Source of the DNA: Entomohabitans teleogrylli
GTDB taxonomy: Bacteria; Pseudomonadota; Gammaproteobacteria; Enterobacterales; Enterobacteriaceae
Direction: 5' to 3'
DNA: 64,000 nucleotides
NCBI RefSeq assembly: GCF_001484765.1
Contig: NZ_LLXO01000007.1
Coordinates: 124,001-188,000 of the forward strand
This document shows, one piece after another, positions 44,992 to 57,269 of this stretch. The notes under the pieces were generated by a model that saw only the letters and a program-made list of their open reading frames with translations, did not search any database and was not told the DNA's origin. The stretch's first letter is position 1, and each line of letters opens with the position of its first letter. Both the position numbers and the translations under genes were made by a program.

Positions 44992-46058
44992 TGAGCGGCA
45001 AAACGCGTCGGTTGATGGTGATGGCGGGGGGAACCGGAGGTCATGTGTTTCCGGGGTTGGCCGTTGCCCATCATCTGATGGAACAGGGCTGGCAGGTGCG
45101 CTGGCTGGGAACCGCCGATCGCATGGAAGCCGACCTGGTGCCAAAGCACGGTATTGAGATCGATTTTATTCGTATTTCTGGTCTGCGCGGTAAAGGGCTG
45201 AAAGCGCTACTGCTGGCGCCGGTGCGTATTTTTAACGCCTGGCGTCAGGCCCGGGCGATCATGAAGCGTTTTAAACCCGATGTGGTGCTGGGCATGGGCG
45301 GCTATGTTTCCGGCCCTGGCGGCCTGGCGGCCTGGTCGCTGGGCATTCCGGTGGTGCTGCACGAACAGAATGGGATTGCCGGGTTAACTAACAAATGGCT
45401 GGCGAAAATTGCCAGCAAAGTGATGCAGGCGTTCCCTGGCGCGTTTCCCGATGCCGATGTGGTCGGCAATCCGGTGCGCACCGACGTGCTGGCGCTGCCG
45501 GCGCCGCAGGCGCGCTATGCTGACCGGAGCGGTCCGGTGCGGGTGCTGGTGGTTGGCGGTTCGCAGGGCGCCAGGGTGCTGAACCAGACGATGCCCGAGG
45601 TGGCAGGTCTGCTGGGCGATCGCATTACTGTCTGGCATCAGAGCGGTAAAGGGGCGCAGGAAACAGTGCGCCAGGCCTATGCGGCTGCCGGACAGGCGGG
45701 TCATAAGGTCACCGAGTTTATTGACGATATGGCGGCAGCCTATGCCTGGGCGGATGTGATCGTTTGCCGCTCCGGAGCGCTGACAGTCAGTGAGGTCGCC
45801 GCTGCCGGATTGCCAGCGCTGTTTGTGCCGTTCCAGCATAAAGACAGGCAGCAATACTGGAATGCGCTGCCGCTTGAGAAAGCCGGCGCGGCGAAAATAC
45901 TGGAGCAGCCGCAGTTTACGGCGGCTGCCGTTGCAGAAGTGCTGGCCGGGTGGGACAGAGCGACGCTACTGGCGATGGCCGTGCGCGCCCGGGCGGCGTC
46001 GATTCCCGATGCCACCGAGCGGGTCGCTGGCGAAGTCAGCGCCGCCGCGCTGCCCTGA
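44991..46058 (+). CDS. murG: Lipid II synthase MurG
   Basis: Adds GlcNAc to lipid I on the inner face of the membrane. 355 residues. G loops [18 protein letters not shown] (near 14) and the [14 protein letters not shown] loop (near 188) are intact, as is the donor-site motif [12 protein letters not shown] (near 258). A 79-bp gap, AT-richer and similar to E. coli, separates it from murC. Confidence 0.98.
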   Translation: MSGKTRRLMVMAGGTGGHVFPGLAVAHHLMEQGWQVRWLGTADRMEADLVPKHGIEIDFIRISGLRGKGLKALLLAPVRIFNAWRQARAIMKRFKPDVVLGMGGYVSGPGGLAAWSLGIPVVLHEQNGIAGLTNKWLAKIASKVMQAFPGAFPDADVVGNPVRTDVLALPAPQARYADRSGPVRVLVVGGSQGARVLNQTMPEVAGLLGDRITVWHQSGKGAQETVRQAYAAAGQAGHKVTEFIDDMAAAYAWADVIVCRSGALTVSEVAAAGLPALFVPFQHKDRQQYWNALPLEKAGAAKILEQPQFTAAAVAEVLAGWDRATLLAMAVRARAASIPDATERVAGEVSAAALP

Positions 46059-46137
46059 TCGGCTTTTTGTGGATGTGCGCTGTGGCACACCCTTTGATTT
46101 TGAAGATGTTATGGCCTTTGCGCCGCAGGTTTAGAGA

Positions 46138-47613
46138 ATGAATACACAACAACTGGCGAAACTGCGTTCTATTGTGCCCGAGATGCGTCGCGTTCGGCAC
46201 ATTCACTTTGTTGGCATTGGCGGTGCCGGTATGGGCGGCATTGCGGAAGTATTGGCCAATGAAGGCTATCAGATCAGCGGGTCCGATCTGGCGCCAAACG
46301 CGGTCACGCAGCAGTTGTCAGAGCTGGGGGCGACTATCTATTTCAACCATCGCCCGGAGAATGTGCGTGACGCCAGCGTGGTGGTGGTCTCTACCGCGAT
46401 CGCGGCGGATAACCCGGAGATCGTCGCGGCGCATGAGCTGCGTATTCCGGTGATCCGCCGCGCGGAGATGCTGGCGGAGCTGATGCGTTTTCGCCATGGT
46501 ATCGCTATTGCCGGTACCCACGGGAAAACCACCACCACCGCGATGGTAGCCAGTATTTACGCCGAGGCCGGGCTGGATCCGACCTTTGTCAACGGCGGTC
46601 TGGTTAAATCGGCGGGGACCCATGCCCGGCTGGGCAATAGTCGCTACTTAATCGCCGAAGCGGACGAGAGCGATGCGTCATTCCTCCATCTGCAGCCGAT
46701 GGTGGCGATTGTGACAAACATTGAAGCTGACCATATGGATACTTACCAGGGCGACTTCGAAAACCTGAAGCAGACGTTTATTAACTTCCTGCACAACCTG
46801 CCGTTTTATGGCCGTGCGGTGATGTGCGTGGACGACCCGGTCATTCGCGAGCTGTTGCCGCAGGTGGGGCGGCATACCACGACTTACGGTTTCAGCGACG
46901 ACGCCGATGTCCGCGTGGAGTCGTATCAGCAGGTGGGCGCGCAGGGGCGTTTCACGCTGTTGCGCCAGGATAAGCCGGCCCTGTCGGTGGTTCTCAATGC
47001 GCCGGGGCGCCATAACGCGCTAAATGCGGCGGCGGCCGCGGCGGTGGCGACGGAAGAGGGGATTGAAGACGCGGCGATACTGCGCGCGCTGGAAAATTTC
47101 CAGGGAACCGGGCGGCGCTTTGATTTCCAGGGGGAATACCCACTGGAGCCGGTAAACGGCAGAAGCGGCACCGCGATGCTGGTGGATGATTACGGCCACC
47201 ACCCTACGGAGGTGGACGCGACGATTAAAGCCGCGCGCGCCGGCTGGCCGGATAAGCATCTGGTGATGATTTTTCAGCCGCACCGCTTTACCCGTACCCG
47301 GGATTTGTATGACGACTTTGCCGATGTGCTATCACAGGTAGACTCGCTGTTGATGCTGGACGTCTACCCGGCCGGGGAAGCGCCGATTCCCGGCGCAGAC
47401 AGTCGCTCGCTGTGCCGGACCATTCGCGGGCGCGGCAAAGTGGATCCGATCCTCGTTTCCGATCATGGCCGCGTCGCCGAACTTCTGGCACCGGTTTTGA
47501 CGGGAAATGACCTGATCCTGGTGCAAGGTGCAGGGAACATCGGCAAAATTGCAAAAAAACTGGCTGAAATCAAATTACAGCCTCAAACTCAAGAGGAAGC
47601 GCATCATGGTTGA
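46138..47613 (+). CDS. murC: UDP-MurNAc L-alanine ligase MurC
   Basis: Adds L-Ala to UDP-MurNAc. 491 residues as in E. coli. N-terminal [17 protein letters not shown] loop [13 protein letters not shown] near residue 125, and C-terminal [10 protein letters not shown] (near 345) with [11 protein letters not shown]. Its last 8 bases overlap the ddlB start. Confidence 0.98.
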   Translation: MNTQQLAKLRSIVPEMRRVRHIHFVGIGGAGMGGIAEVLANEGYQISGSDLAPNAVTQQLSELGATIYFNHRPENVRDASVVVVSTAIAADNPEIVAAHELRIPVIRRAEMLAELMRFRHGIAIAGTHGKTTTTAMVASIYAEAGLDPTFVNGGLVKSAGTHARLGNSRYLIAEADESDASFLHLQPMVAIVTNIEADHMDTYQGDFENLKQTFINFLHNLPFYGRAVMCVDDPVIRELLPQVGRHTTTYGFSDDADVRVESYQQVGAQGRFTLLRQDKPALSVVLNAPGRHNALNAAAAAAVATEEGIEDAAILRALENFQGTGRRFDFQGEYPLEPVNGRSGTAMLVDDYGHHPTEVDATIKAARAGWPDKHLVMIFQPHRFTRTRDLYDDFADVLSQVDSLLMLDVYPAGEAPIPGADSRSLCRTIRGRGKVDPILVSDHGRVAELLAPVLTGNDLILVQGAGNIGKIAKKLAEIKLQPQTQEEAHHG

Positions 47614-48520
47614 TAAGATTGCGGTCCTGCTGGGCGGAACTTCCGCGGAGCGTGAGGTGTCTTTACAGTCTGGCGCGGCAGTGCTTAAGGGGCTGCAGGA
47701 GGCCGGGCTGAATGTTCAGGGCGTGGATACCCGGGATGTGCCGGTTACCGCGCTGAAAGAACAAGGGTTTAATAAAGTGTTTATCGCCCTGCACGGCCGC
47801 GGCGGCGAGGATGGCACCCTGCAAGGGATGCTGGAGTTTCTCGGGTTGCCGTATACCGGTAGTGGCGTGATGGCTTCCGCGATCACGATGGACAAGCTGC
47901 GCACCAAACTGCTCTGGCAGGGCGCAGGTTTGCCTGTCGCCCCCTGGGTGACGCTGCGGCGCAGCGATATGCCGCTGCCGGCGGCAATGGGCGAGCGGGT
48001 CGCCGCGCTGGGGATGCCGGTGATTGTTAAGCCGAGCCGTGAGGGATCGAGCGTTGGCATGTCGAAGGTCGACGATCTTGCCGCTCTGCCTGCCGCCCTT
48101 GAGCTGGCGTTTCGTCACGATGATGAAGTCCTGGTGGAAAAATGGCTCAGCGGCCCGGAATTTACCGTCGCGCTGTTGGGCGACGAGATCCTGCCGTCGA
48201 TCCGCATTCAGCCTGCGGGGATCTTCTATGACTACGAGGCGAAATATCTCTCTGATGAGACACAGTATTTTTGCCCTTCCGGTCTGGAGGCTGAACGGGA
48301 GCAGGCTCTGAATGAACTGGTGCGCCAGGCGTGGCAGGTACTGGATTGTCGCGGCTGGGGACGGGTGGATGTGATGCTCGATGCCGACGGGCAGTTTTAT
48401 CTACTGGAGGTGAACACTTCGCCGGGAATGACCAGCCATAGCCTGGTGCCGATGGCGGCCCGTCAGGCGGGGATGAGCTTTTCACAACTGGTAGTACGGA
48501 TTCTGGAGCTGGCGAACTGA
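47606..48520 (+). CDS. ddlB: D-alanine-D-alanine ligase B
   Basis: Makes D-Ala-D-Ala for MurF. The ATG at 47606 (AAGAGGAAG upstream) gives [20 protein letters not shown] and 304 residues; a frame opening at 47528 inside murC is not the real start. ATP-grasp features: [15 protein letters not shown] near 63, [15 protein letters not shown] near 145, and [15 protein letters not shown] near 270. One base separates it from ftsQ. Confidence 0.98.
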   Translation: MVDKIAVLLGGTSAEREVSLQSGAAVLKGLQEAGLNVQGVDTRDVPVTALKEQGFNKVFIALHGRGGEDGTLQGMLEFLGLPYTGSGVMASAITMDKLRTKLLWQGAGLPVAPWVTLRRSDMPLPAAMGERVAALGMPVIVKPSREGSSVGMSKVDDLAALPAALELAFRHDDEVLVEKWLSGPEFTVALLGDEILPSIRIQPAGIFYDYEAKYLSDETQYFCPSGLEAEREQALNELVRQAWQVLDCRGWGRVDVMLDADGQFYLLEVNTSPGMTSHSLVPMAARQAGMSFSQLVVRILELAN

Positions 48521-48521
48521 T

Positions 48522-49352
48522 ATGTCGCAGGCGGCACTGAATACACGGACGCGTCAGGACGAGGAACGCATCTCCCGGCGCAGTAACGGAACGCGCCTGG
48601 CCGGCATGCTGTTTCTGCTGATGGTGCTCCTGACCGTGTTTGTCAGCGGCTGGATGGTGGTGGGTTGGATGGAAGATGCGCAGCGCCTTCCACTATCGAA
48701 ACTGGTGGTGACCGGGGAGCGTCATTACACGCGTAATGACGATATTCGCCAGGCGATAATGGCTCTGGGGCCACCGGGGACCTTTATGACCCAGGATGTG
48801 AACATCATCCAGCAGCAAATTGAGCGCCTGCCGTGGATCAAGCAGGCGAGTGTCAGAAAACAGTGGCCGGACGAATTGAAGATTCATCTGGTTGAATATG
48901 TCCCGGTGGCGCGCTGGAATGATCAGCACATGATGGACGCCGAGGGCAATTCGTTCAGCGCGCCGGCGGATCGGACCAGCAGGCAGATTCTGCCGCTACT
49001 TTCCGGTCCGGAAGGTAGCGAAAGCGAAGTGTTACAAGGTTTTCGCTCCATGAAGGATGTGCTGGCGAAGGACAAATTTACGCTGAAAGAGGCAGCGATG
49101 ACCGCCCGGCGCTCCTGGGTGTTGACCCTGAATGACGATATCAGGCTTAACCTTGGGCGCGGCGATACGTTAAAGCGGCTGAATCGCTTTGTAGAACTGT
49201 GGCCGGTTCTGCAAAAGCAGGCGCAAACCGACAATAAACGGGTCAGCTACGTCGATTTACGCTATGACTCGGGGGCAGCGGTTGGCTGGGCTCCCCTCCC
49301 TGTCGAAGCAGTTAATCAGCAACAGAATCAGGCACAGGCAGAACAACAATGA
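48522..49352 (+). CDS. ftsQ: Cell division protein FtsQ
   Basis: Bitopic scaffold of the FtsQLB complex. 276 residues as in E. coli. One transmembrane helix (about 28-48), a periplasmic POTRA domain (about 57-125, [20 protein letters not shown]) and a beta domain that contacts FtsB. The Gln-rich C-terminus ([13 protein letters not shown]) is normal. Overlaps ftsA by 4 nt. Confidence 0.97.
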   Translation: MSQAALNTRTRQDEERISRRSNGTRLAGMLFLLMVLLTVFVSGWMVVGWMEDAQRLPLSKLVVTGERHYTRNDDIRQAIMALGPPGTFMTQDVNIIQQQIERLPWIKQASVRKQWPDELKIHLVEYVPVARWNDQHMMDAEGNSFSAPADRTSRQILPLLSGPEGSESEVLQGFRSMKDVLAKDKFTLKEAAMTARRSWVLTLNDDIRLNLGRGDTLKRLNRFVELWPVLQKQAQTDNKRVSYVDLRYDSGAAVGWAPLPVEAVNQQQNQAQAEQQ

Positions 49353-50605
49353 TCAAGGCGACGGACAGAAAACTGGTAGTTGGACTAGAGATTGGCACCG
49401 CCAAGGTAGCCGCTTTAGTAGGGGAAATTCTGCCCGACGGTATGGTGAATATCATTGGCGTCGGCAGCTGCCCGTCCCGCGGTATGGATAAAGGCGGAGT
49501 GAACGATCTGGAGTCGGTGGTGAAGTGCGTACAGCGCGCCATCGACCAGGCCGAACTGATGGCGGACTGCCAGATTTCGTCAGTCTATCTGGCGCTGTCG
49601 GGTAAGCATATCAGCTGTCAGAATGAAATCGGTATGGTGCCTATCTCTGAGGAGGAGGTCACTCAGGAAGATGTTGAAAACGTGGTGCATACCGCCAAGT
49701 CGGTACGCGTTCGCGATGAGCATCGCGTTTTGCACGTTATTCCGCAGGAATATGCCATTGATTACCAGGAAGGTATAAAAAATCCGGTAGGTCTGTCAGG
49801 TGTACGTATGCAGGCCAAGGTGCATTTGATCACCTGCCACAACGATATGGCAAAAAATATTGTCAAAGCGGTGGAACGTTGCGGTCTGAAGGTTGACCAA
49901 CTTATTTTCGCCGGACTGGCATCCAGCTATTCGGTACTCACTGAAGACGAACGTGAACTGGGCGTCTGTGTCGTGGACATCGGCGGTGGTACTATGGATA
50001 TTGCGGTATATACTGGCGGCGCCCTGCGCCACACCAAAGTTATCCCCTACGCCGGGAACGTGGTGACCAGCGATATCGCTTACGCGTTTGGTACGCCGCC
50101 CAGCGATGCCGAAGCCATTAAAGTGCGTCACGGTTGCGCGCTGGGATCGCTGGTGGGAAAAGATGAGAGTGTGGAGGTGCCGAGCGTCGGCGGGCGTCCT
50201 CCGCGCAGCCTGCAGCGTCAGACACTGGCGGAAGTGATTGAGCCGCGCTACACCGAGTTGCTCAATCTGGTGAATGAAGAAATTTTGCAGTTGCAGGAAC
50301 AACTGCGTCAGCAGGGGGTGAAGCACCACCTGGCGGCCGGGATCGTGTTGACCGGCGGCGCGGCGCAAATCGAAGGTCTGGCGGCCTGCGCGCAGCGGGT
50401 GTTCCACACCCAGGTACGCATCGGGCAACCGCTGAATATTACCGGACTGACGGATTATGCCCAGGAGCCTTATTATTCAACGGCGGTAGGTCTGCTTCAC
50501 TACGGCAAAGAGTCACATTTGAGCGGTGAGGCGGAAGTGGAAAAACACTCATCCGTCGGTTCCTGGATAAAACGAATTAACAGTTGGCTGAGAAAAGAGT
50601 TTTAA
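49349..50605 (+). CDS. ftsA: Cell division protein FtsA
   Basis: Actin-like ATPase that tethers FtsZ to the membrane. 418 residues; two fewer than E. coli, lost in the flexible linker ([11 protein letters not shown]) before the C-terminal amphipathic membrane-targeting helix [12 protein letters not shown]. Actin-fold phosphate loops [12 protein letters not shown] (near 14) and [15 protein letters not shown] (near 210) are intact, with the 1C domain between. In E. coli ftsZ promoters lie in this coding region. The following 189-bp gap contains an ERIC element. Confidence 0.98.
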   Translation: MIKATDRKLVVGLEIGTAKVAALVGEILPDGMVNIIGVGSCPSRGMDKGGVNDLESVVKCVQRAIDQAELMADCQISSVYLALSGKHISCQNEIGMVPISEEEVTQEDVENVVHTAKSVRVRDEHRVLHVIPQEYAIDYQEGIKNPVGLSGVRMQAKVHLITCHNDMAKNIVKAVERCGLKVDQLIFAGLASSYSVLTEDERELGVCVVDIGGGTMDIAVYTGGALRHTKVIPYAGNVVTSDIAYAFGTPPSDAEAIKVRHGCALGSLVGKDESVEVPSVGGRPPRSLQRQTLAEVIEPRYTELLNLVNEEILQLQEQLRQQGVKHHLAAGIVLTGGAAQIEGLAACAQRVFHTQVRIGQPLNITGLTDYAQEPYYSTAVGLLHYGKESHLSGEAEVEKHSSVGSWIKRINSWLRKEF

Positions 50606-50614
50606 TTTTTTAAA

Positions 50615-50639
50615 GAGGCCGAAGCAGGCTAACGGCCTC
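50615..50639 (+). repeat. Hairpin after ftsA
   Basis: GAGGCCG and CGGCCTC form a 7-bp stem with an 11-nt loop just after the ftsA stop. E. coli has a similar GAGGCCG...CTC element. It lacks a T-run, so it probably does not terminate. Confidence 0.4.
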
Positions 50640-50653
50640 AGGCGACAGGCACA

Positions 50654-50777
50654 TACACCAAATCATTCAGGGTGCGTTGAGGCGGCAACTGAGAGAATCA
50701 CCGGGAACTTACATGAATAAGCGACCGGAGGGGACCGCAGCAGGCCAACAGCGAAGCAGTCTGAAGGATGAAGTGTA
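50654..50777. repeat. ERIC (IRU) element between ftsA and ftsZ
   Basis: A 124-bp imperfect palindrome with TACAC and GTGTA ends. Its centre matches the ERIC core: GAATCACCGGGAACTTACAT resembles ERIC GAATCCCCAGGAGCTTACAT, followed by AATAAGCGACCGG (ERIC: AGTAAGTGACTGG) and later CAGCAGGCCAACAGC (ERIC: GCAGCCAACGC). It is inserted between GGCACA and AAACGGAGAG, two sequences that are adjacent in the E. coli ftsA-ftsZ gap. TA flanks agree with ERIC target duplication. It will be transcribed in the ftsAZ mRNA as a long hairpin. Confidence 0.85.
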
Positions 50778-50794
50778 TTAAACGGAGAGAAACT

Positions 50795-51946
50795 ATGTTT
50801 GAACCTATGGAACTCACCAACGACGCGGTGATTAAAGTCATCGGCGTCGGTGGCGGCGGCGGTAATGCCGTAGAACACATGGTGCGCGAGCGCATCGAAG
50901 GCGTTGAATTCTTCGCGGTTAACACCGACGCCCAGGCGCTGCGTAAAACCGCGGTAGGGCAAACCATCCAGATTGGTAGCGGTATTACCAAAGGTCTGGG
51001 TGCCGGCGCTAACCCGGAAGTGGGCCGCAATGCGGCGGACGAAGACCGCGAAGCGCTGCGCGCCGCGCTGGATGGCGCCGATATGGTCTTTATCGCAGCC
51101 GGAATGGGCGGCGGTACCGGAACCGGGGCTGCGCCAGTGGTGGCTGAGGTCGCTAAAGATCTCGGTATCCTGACCGTTGCGGTGGTGACCAAACCGTTTA
51201 ATTTTGAAGGCAAGAAGCGTATGGCCTTCGCGGAGCAGGGGATCGCCGAGCTGTCCAAGCATGTCGACTCGCTGATTACGATTCCTAATGACAAATTGCT
51301 GAAAGTCCTTGGCCGCGGTATTTCACTGCTCGATGCGTTCGGCGCTGCGAATGATGTGCTGAAAGGCGCAGTACAGGGTATCGCTGAGCTGATCACTCGT
51401 CCGGGCCTGATGAACGTCGACTTTGCGGACGTTCGTACCGTGATGTCTGAAATGGGCTATGCCATGATGGGCTCCGGCGTCGCCAGCGGTGAAGACCGTG
51501 CGGAAGAAGCGGCGGAAATGGCTATTTCTTCTCCGCTGCTGGAAGATATCGATCTGTCTGGCGCGCGCGGCGTGCTGGTTAACATCACCGCTGGCTTCGA
51601 CCTGCGTCTGGATGAGTTCGAAACCGTCGGTAACACTATCCGCGCTTTTGCGTCCGATAACGCTACGGTGGTAATCGGTACTTCTCTGGACCCGGATATG
51701 AACGACGAGCTGCGCGTTACTGTGGTGGCGACCGGTATCGGTATGGACAAACGTCCGGAAATCACGCTGGTGACCAATAAGCAGACCCAGCAGCCGATGA
51801 TGGATCGCTACCAGCAGCACGGCATGGCGCCGCTGCAGCAGGAGCAGAAAAACGTGGCGAAAGTGGTCAACGATAACGCACCGCAGACGGCGAAAGAGCC
51901 TGATTACCTGGATATTCCGGCGTTCCTGCGTAAACAGGCGGACTAA
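50795..51946 (+). CDS. ftsZ: Cell division GTPase FtsZ
   Basis: Tubulin-like GTPase that forms the Z ring. The ATG at 50795, after CGGAGAGAAACT as in E. coli, gives [10 protein letters not shown] and 383 residues. An in-frame ATG nine codons upstream (50768) is created by the ERIC end and is not the start. Tubulin signature GGGTGTG (near 106), NVDFADV with T7-loop Asp (near 209) and the conserved C-terminal peptide [14 protein letters not shown] that binds FtsA and ZipA. Nearly identical to E. coli. Confidence 0.99.
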   Translation: MFEPMELTNDAVIKVIGVGGGGGNAVEHMVRERIEGVEFFAVNTDAQALRKTAVGQTIQIGSGITKGLGAGANPEVGRNAADEDREALRAALDGADMVFIAAGMGGGTGTGAAPVVAEVAKDLGILTVAVVTKPFNFEGKKRMAFAEQGIAELSKHVDSLITIPNDKLLKVLGRGISLLDAFGAANDVLKGAVQGIAELITRPGLMNVDFADVRTVMSEMGYAMMGSGVASGEDRAEEAAEMAISSPLLEDIDLSGARGVLVNITAGFDLRLDEFETVGNTIRAFASDNATVVIGTSLDPDMNDELRVTVVATGIGMDKRPEITLVTNKQTQQPMMDRYQQHGMAPLQQEQKNVAKVVNDNAPQTAKEPDYLDIPAFLRKQAD

Positions 51947-51960
51947 GAATACGCTGGAAG

Positions 51961-51989
51961 TTGGGAATGTGCGCTCTTTGTGCTAAACT
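51961..51989 (+). promoter_or_regulatory. lpxC promoter
   Basis: TTGGGA and TAAACT with 17 bp between, 58 bp before the lpxC ATG. It is placed like the E. coli lpxC promoter. Called from consensus. Confidence 0.5.
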
Positions 51990-52026
51990 GCCCTGCCGAT
52001 TGTGATGTACACTTTCGGTTGCGTGA

Positions 52027-52965
<939 letters not shown>

Positions 52966-52984
52966 TCGTTTTCTGCTAATCATG

Positions 52985-53036
52985 ACGACTGGTTAATCTG
53001 GCGCCTCTCTCCTGCCAGGTTGCCAGTCGTTTTTAT
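52985..53036 (+). terminator. lpxC terminator
   Basis: ACGACTGG and CCAGTCGT pair around an inner CTGGC/GCCAG stem and are followed by TTTTTATTTTC. Twenty bases after the lpxC stop. Confidence 0.75.
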
Positions 53037-53217
53037 TTTCTCTCTGGTTAACATTCTCCTGTGTCAGTCTGAGATTTTTCGCTGCTGGTTTATTATCCAG
53101 TTATACCTTTGCATGTATGCTTTCCTGGTGTGGGAAAAAGCGAATAGTGATAATATTCTGTGGCGAAATGGAGCGTGGTAATCAGGCTCCGCGAATTTTA
53201 ATTATCGGGTAGCGTAA

Positions 53218-53727
53218 GTGATCGGTATTTTAGGGCGTTGGCGACAACTGGGTAGACGGTACTTCTGGCCGCATCTCCTGCTGGGGATGGTTGCAGCCAG
53301 TTTAGGGCTGCCCGTGCTCAATGCTAACGCTGAGACGCCACTCGCAGCGGCGGAAACCTCGGCAACTACCGCCAGTCGTGGTAACGCGGTTAACTTTGAT
53401 AGTCTGGCGCTGCTTCAGGATTCCGCTCGCCGGACGTCGTTTAGTGTCGATTACTGGCACCAGCATGCGATCCGCACGGTTATCCGTCATCTCTCTTTTG
53501 TGCTGGCGCCGCAGGCTCTGCCGACGGCGGACGCCGGTGCTCCCCTGCAGGCTCAACAAGTTGCGTTGCTCGATACGCTGAGCGCGCTGTTGACGCAGGA
53601 AACCAAACCGCCGGTTATTGTGCGTTCTCTCAACGCCTTGCCGGCTCAGCCCCTTTCCGTATTCGGCGTCGCCGACTGGATCCGTCAGGTCCAGGGCATT
53701 CGCGCCGGTCCTCAGCGCCTCAGTTAA
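53218..53727 (+). CDS. secM: Secretion monitor / translation-arrest peptide SecM
   Basis: Sec-exported regulator whose stalled translation exposes the secA ribosome site when export is poor. GTG start as in E. coli; 169 residues. Extended signal region ([31 protein letters not shown]), the conserved central [16 protein letters not shown], and the complete C-terminal arrest motif FxxxxWIxxxxGIRAGP as [17 protein letters not shown] ending four residues before the stop. The stretch between the centre and the arrest motif differs strongly from E. coli. The 60-bp gap to secA holds the coupling hairpin region. Confidence 0.97.
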   Translation: MIGILGRWRQLGRRYFWPHLLLGMVAASLGLPVLNANAETPLAAAETSATTASRGNAVNFDSLALLQDSARRTSFSVDYWHQHAIRTVIRHLSFVLAPQALPTADAGAPLQAQQVALLDTLSALLTQETKPPVIVRSLNALPAQPLSVFGVADWIRQVQGIRAGPQRLS

Positions 53728-53787
53728 TACTTCGGTCTTAAGTACAAACCTTTTAATTCCGCCTCTGAGGGCGTCTGAGATTTTATT

Positions 53788-56493
53788 ATGCTAGTCAAAT
53801 TATTAACGAAAGTTTTTGGTAGTCGTAACGATCGTACTTTGCGTCGCATGCGCAAAGCCGTCAATCTGATCAACAGCATGGAACCTGCGATGGAGAAGCT
53901 TTCAGACGATGAACTGAAAGCGAAAACCGTTGAATTCCGCGGCCGTCTGGAAAAAGGCGAAAGCCTGGAAAGTCTGATTCCGGAAGCCTTCGCCGTGGTG
54001 CGTGAGGCCAGTAAGCGTGTATTCGGCATGCGTCATTTCGATGTGCAGTTGCTGGGTGGGATGGTGCTTAACGATCGTTGCATCGCGGAAATGCGTACCG
54101 GTGAAGGTAAAACCCTGACCGCCACGCTGCCAGCGTACGTCAATGCCCTTACCGGCAAAGGAGTTCACGTGGTCACCGTGAACGACTATCTGGCGCAGCG
54201 CGATGCGGAAAACAACCGTCCGCTATTTGAGTTCCTTGGCCTGACGGTGGGAATCAACCTGCCGGGAATGCCGGCGCCGGCCAAACGTGAAGCCTATGCG
54301 GCTGATATCACCTATGGCACCAACAACGAATATGGTTTTGATTACCTGCGCGACAATATGGCGTTCAGCCCGGAAGAGCGCGTTCAGCGTAAGCTGCACT
54401 ACGCATTAGTGGATGAAGTCGACTCCATTCTGATCGACGAAGCTCGTACTCCGCTGATTATTTCTGGCCCGGCGGAAGACAGCTCCGATCTTTATCGCCG
54501 TGTGGATAAGATCATCCCTAACCTGGTACGCCAGGAGAAAGAAGACTCTGATACCTTCCACGGTGAAGGGCATTTCTCGGTAGATGAAAAGGCGCGTCAG
54601 GTTAACCTGACTGAACGCGGTCTGGTGCTGGTGGAAGAGCTACTGGTCAAAGAGGGCATGATGGACGAAGGGGAGTCGCTCTACTCGCCGGGCAATATCA
54701 TGCTGATGCACCATGTCACCGCAGCGCTGCGCGCTCACGCGCTGTTTACCCGCGATGTCGACTACATCGTCAAAGATGGCGAGGTTATCATCGTCGATGA
54801 ACATACCGGCCGTACCATGCAGGGACGTCGCTGGTCGGATGGTCTGCACCAGGCGGTGGAAGCCAAAGAAGGCGTGGATATCCAGAACGAGAACCAGACG
54901 CTGGCCTCCATCACCTTCCAGAACTATTTCCGTCTTTATGAGAAGCTGGCCGGGATGACCGGTACCGCGGACACCGAAGCGTTTGAATTCAGCTCAATTT
55001 ACAAGCTGGATACCATTGTGGTGCCGACCAACCGCCCGATGATTCGTAAGGATCTGCCGGATCTGGTGTATATGACGGAAGCGGAAAAAATTACCGCGAT
55101 CATCGAAGACATTAAAGAGCGTACCGAGAATGGTCAGCCGGTGCTGGTGGGGACAATCTCCATCGAAAAATCAGAAGTAGTGTCTAATGAGCTGACTAAA
55201 GCCGGCATTAAGCATAACGTACTGAACGCTAAGTTCCACGCCAAAGAGGCGGATATTGTCGCCCAGGCAGGCTACCCGGCGGCGGTGACTATCGCGACCA
55301 ACATGGCAGGTCGTGGTACCGATATTGTGCTGGGGGGCAGTTGGCAAACAGAAATCGCCGAGCTGGAAAACCCGACTCAGGAGCAAATCGATCAGATTAA
55401 AGCCGACTGGCAGGTGCGTCATGATGCGGTGCTGGCGTCTGGCGGTCTGCATATCATTGGTACTGAGCGTCATGAATCGCGGCGTATCGACAATCAGCTG
55501 CGCGGTCGTTCCGGTCGCCAGGGGGATCCGGGGTCTTCCCGCTTCTACCTTTCTATGGAAGATGCTCTGATGCGTATTTTCGCCTCCGATCGCGTCTCCG
55601 GGATGATGCGTAAACTGGGTATGAAGCCGGGCGAGGCGATTGAGCATCCGTGGGTAACCAAAGCGATTGCCAACGCGCAGCGTAAAGTGGAAAGCCGCAA
55701 CTTCGATATTCGTAAGCAACTGCTGGAATATGATGATGTGGCTAACGATCAGCGCCGGGCGATCTACACTCAGCGTAATGAATTGCTGGATGTCAGCGAT
55801 GTCAGTGAAACCATCAATAGCATTCGTGAAGATGTCTTCAAAGTGACTATCGACGCCCATATCCCGCCGCAGTCTCTGGAAGAGATGTGGGACGTGCCCG
55901 GGTTGCAGGAGCGCCTGAAGAATGACTTCGACCTCGATCTGCCGCTCACCGAATGGCTGGATAAAGAGCCTGAGCTGCATGAAGAGACGCTGCGCGAGCG
56001 TATTCTGCACAACGCAATTGAAGTGTATCAGCGTAAAGAAGAGATTGTCGGCGCTGAAATGATGCGCCATTTTGAGAAAGGCGTCATGCTCCAGACTCTG
56101 GATTCACTGTGGAAAGAGCATCTGGCGGCGATGGACTACCTGCGTCAGGGGATCCATCTGCGCGGTTATGCGCAAAAAGATCCGAAGCAGGAGTACAAGC
56201 GTGAGTCATTCTCAATGTTCGCCTCGATGCTGGAGTCGCTGAAATATGAAGTGATCAGCACGCTGAGTAAGGTGCAGGTCCGCCAGCCGGAAGAGGTGGA
56301 AGCCATGGAGCAGCAGCGCCGTCAGGAAGCAGAGCGTCTGGCGCAGATGCAACAGCTGAGTCATCAGACTGATGACGCGGAAGCGGCGGCGGCGATTGCC
56401 GCTCAGACCGGGGAGCGTAAAGTGGGGCGTAACGACCCGTGCCCTTGCGGTTCCGGGAAGAAATATAAGCAGTGTCATGGCCGTTTGAGCTGA
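53788..56493 (+). CDS. secA: Preprotein translocase ATPase SecA
   Basis: Motor ATPase of the Sec pathway. 901 residues as in E. coli. Walker [15 protein letters not shown] near residue 102, [15 protein letters not shown] (Walker B) near 209, preprotein cross-linking domain, [20 protein letters not shown] (motif VI) near 573, helical scaffold, and the C-terminal zinc-binding SecB site [14 protein letters not shown]. Translation is expected to be coupled to secM. Confidence 0.99.
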   Translation: MLVKLLTKVFGSRNDRTLRRMRKAVNLINSMEPAMEKLSDDELKAKTVEFRGRLEKGESLESLIPEAFAVVREASKRVFGMRHFDVQLLGGMVLNDRCIAEMRTGEGKTLTATLPAYVNALTGKGVHVVTVNDYLAQRDAENNRPLFEFLGLTVGINLPGMPAPAKREAYAADITYGTNNEYGFDYLRDNMAFSPEERVQRKLHYALVDEVDSILIDEARTPLIISGPAEDSSDLYRRVDKIIPNLVRQEKEDSDTFHGEGHFSVDEKARQVNLTERGLVLVEELLVKEGMMDEGESLYSPGNIMLMHHVTAALRAHALFTRDVDYIVKDGEVIIVDEHTGRTMQGRRWSDGLHQAVEAKEGVDIQNENQTLASITFQNYFRLYEKLAGMTGTADTEAFEFSSIYKLDTIVVPTNRPMIRKDLPDLVYMTEAEKITAIIEDIKERTENGQPVLVGTISIEKSEVVSNELTKAGIKHNVLNAKFHAKEADIVAQAGYPAAVTIATNMAGRGTDIVLGGSWQTEIAELENPTQEQIDQIKADWQVRHDAVLASGGLHIIGTERHESRRIDNQLRGRSGRQGDPGSSRFYLSMEDALMRIFASDRVSGMMRKLGMKPGEAIEHPWVTKAIANAQRKVESRNFDIRKQLLEYDDVANDQRRAIYTQRNELLDVSDVSETINSIREDVFKVTIDAHIPPQSLEEMWDVPGLQERLKNDFDLDLPLTEWLDKEPELHEETLRERILHNAIEVYQRKEEIVGAEMMRHFEKGVMLQTLDSLWKEHLAAMDYLRQGIHLRGYAQKDPKQEYKRESFSMFASMLESLKYEVISTLSKVQVRQPEEVEAMEQQRRQEAERLAQMQQLSHQTDDAEAAAAIAAQTGERKVGRNDPCPCGSGKKYKQCHGRLS

Positions 56494-56510
56494 TTGACCC
56501 TGTCTGGTAA

Positions 56511-56538
56511 AAAGGCGCAGGTTACTGCGCCTTTTTTA
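56511..56538 (+). terminator. secA intrinsic terminator
   Basis: AAAGGCGCAG, loop GTTA, CTGCGCCTTT then TTT. Perfect 10-bp stem 17 bp after the secA stop. Confidence 0.88.
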
Positions 56539-56645
56539 TTGCCTTCTGCACAGAGATAGCCTTAACCTGCGCAATCGCCGGGCGGATGTCAGGTACTGCC
56601 TGCCGTACGGCCATAACGGCGAATTTTGACGAGGAAAAACGTGTA

Positions 56646-57041
56646 ATGAAAACGCTGAATATCGCCGTTGGGATCATTCGTAATCAGCAGGGCGAGATCT
56701 TTATTACGCGCCGCGCTGCGGATGCTCACATGGCGAATAAATGGGAATTTCCCGGCGGCAAGATTGAAGCCGGCGAAACGCCTGAGCAGGCGCTGGTGCG
56801 CGAGCTTGAAGAAGAGACAGGCATTCGGGCCACTCGCTTTACGCTATATGACCATCTGGAGCATCGCTTCAGCGATCGCCATGTGTCGCTGTGGTTTTTT
56901 CTGGTTGAGGAATGGCAGGGGCAACCCTGGGGAAAAGAAGGGCAGCCGGGCCATTGGGTTGAACAGCACCAATTGCGGGCCGATGCTTTTCCGCCGGCCA
57001 ATGTCGCAGTCATTGAGCGCCTGCTGAATGATGTAAAATAA
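56646..57041 (+). CDS. mutT: 8-oxo-dGTP diphosphatase MutT
   Basis: Cleanses 8-oxo-dGTP from the nucleotide pool. The ATG at 56646 gives MKTLNIAVGIIRNQQGEIF and 131 residues; a frame starting 20 codons upstream lies in the leader and is rejected. The Nudix box GGKIEAGETPEQALVRELE plus EETGI fits Gx5Ex7REUxEExGU exactly. It is preceded by the secA terminator, with about 100 bp of leader. Confidence 0.97.
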   Translation: MKTLNIAVGIIRNQQGEIFITRRAADAHMANKWEFPGGKIEAGETPEQALVRELEEETGIRATRFTLYDHLEHRFSDRHVSLWFFLVEEWQGQPWGKEGQPGHWVEQHQLRADAFPPANVAVIERLLNDVK

Positions 57042-57065
57042 GTGCGCCGGCGGCGCACCGGGGGA

Positions 57066-57260
57066 TCAGGACTGTTCTTCGCTCCAGCCGTCGCTGTCGG
57101 TCAGGTCGCCCTGGCTGGGGATGCGTTTCTCTTCGGTCGCCCACTCGCCGAGATCAATCAACTGGCAGCGCTTACTACAGAAGGGCCTGAAGGGACTTTC
57201 TTCGCCCCACACCACCGCTTTACCGCAGGTTGGGCAGTTTACCTGAGTGAGTTCCGTCAT
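57066..57260 (-). CDS. yacG: DNA gyrase inhibitor YacG
   Basis: Small zinc protein that binds GyrB and blocks gyrase DNA binding. 64 residues against 65 in E. coli. Zinc ligands CPTCGK (N-terminus) and [14 protein letters not shown]. The acidic C-terminus is kept. Follows zapD by 9 bp in the yacG-zapD-coaE group and converges with mutT. Confidence 0.95.
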   Translation of the reverse strand: MTELTQVNCPTCGKAVVWGEESPFRPFCSKRCQLIDLGEWATEEKRIPSQGDLTDSDGWSEEQS

Positions 57261-57269
57261 AATTACTCC

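Noticed and set aside
50768-50794. N-terminal extension of FtsZ by nine codons
   Set aside because: Created by the ERIC element end; the conserved ribosome site and [10 protein letters not shown] start are at 50795.
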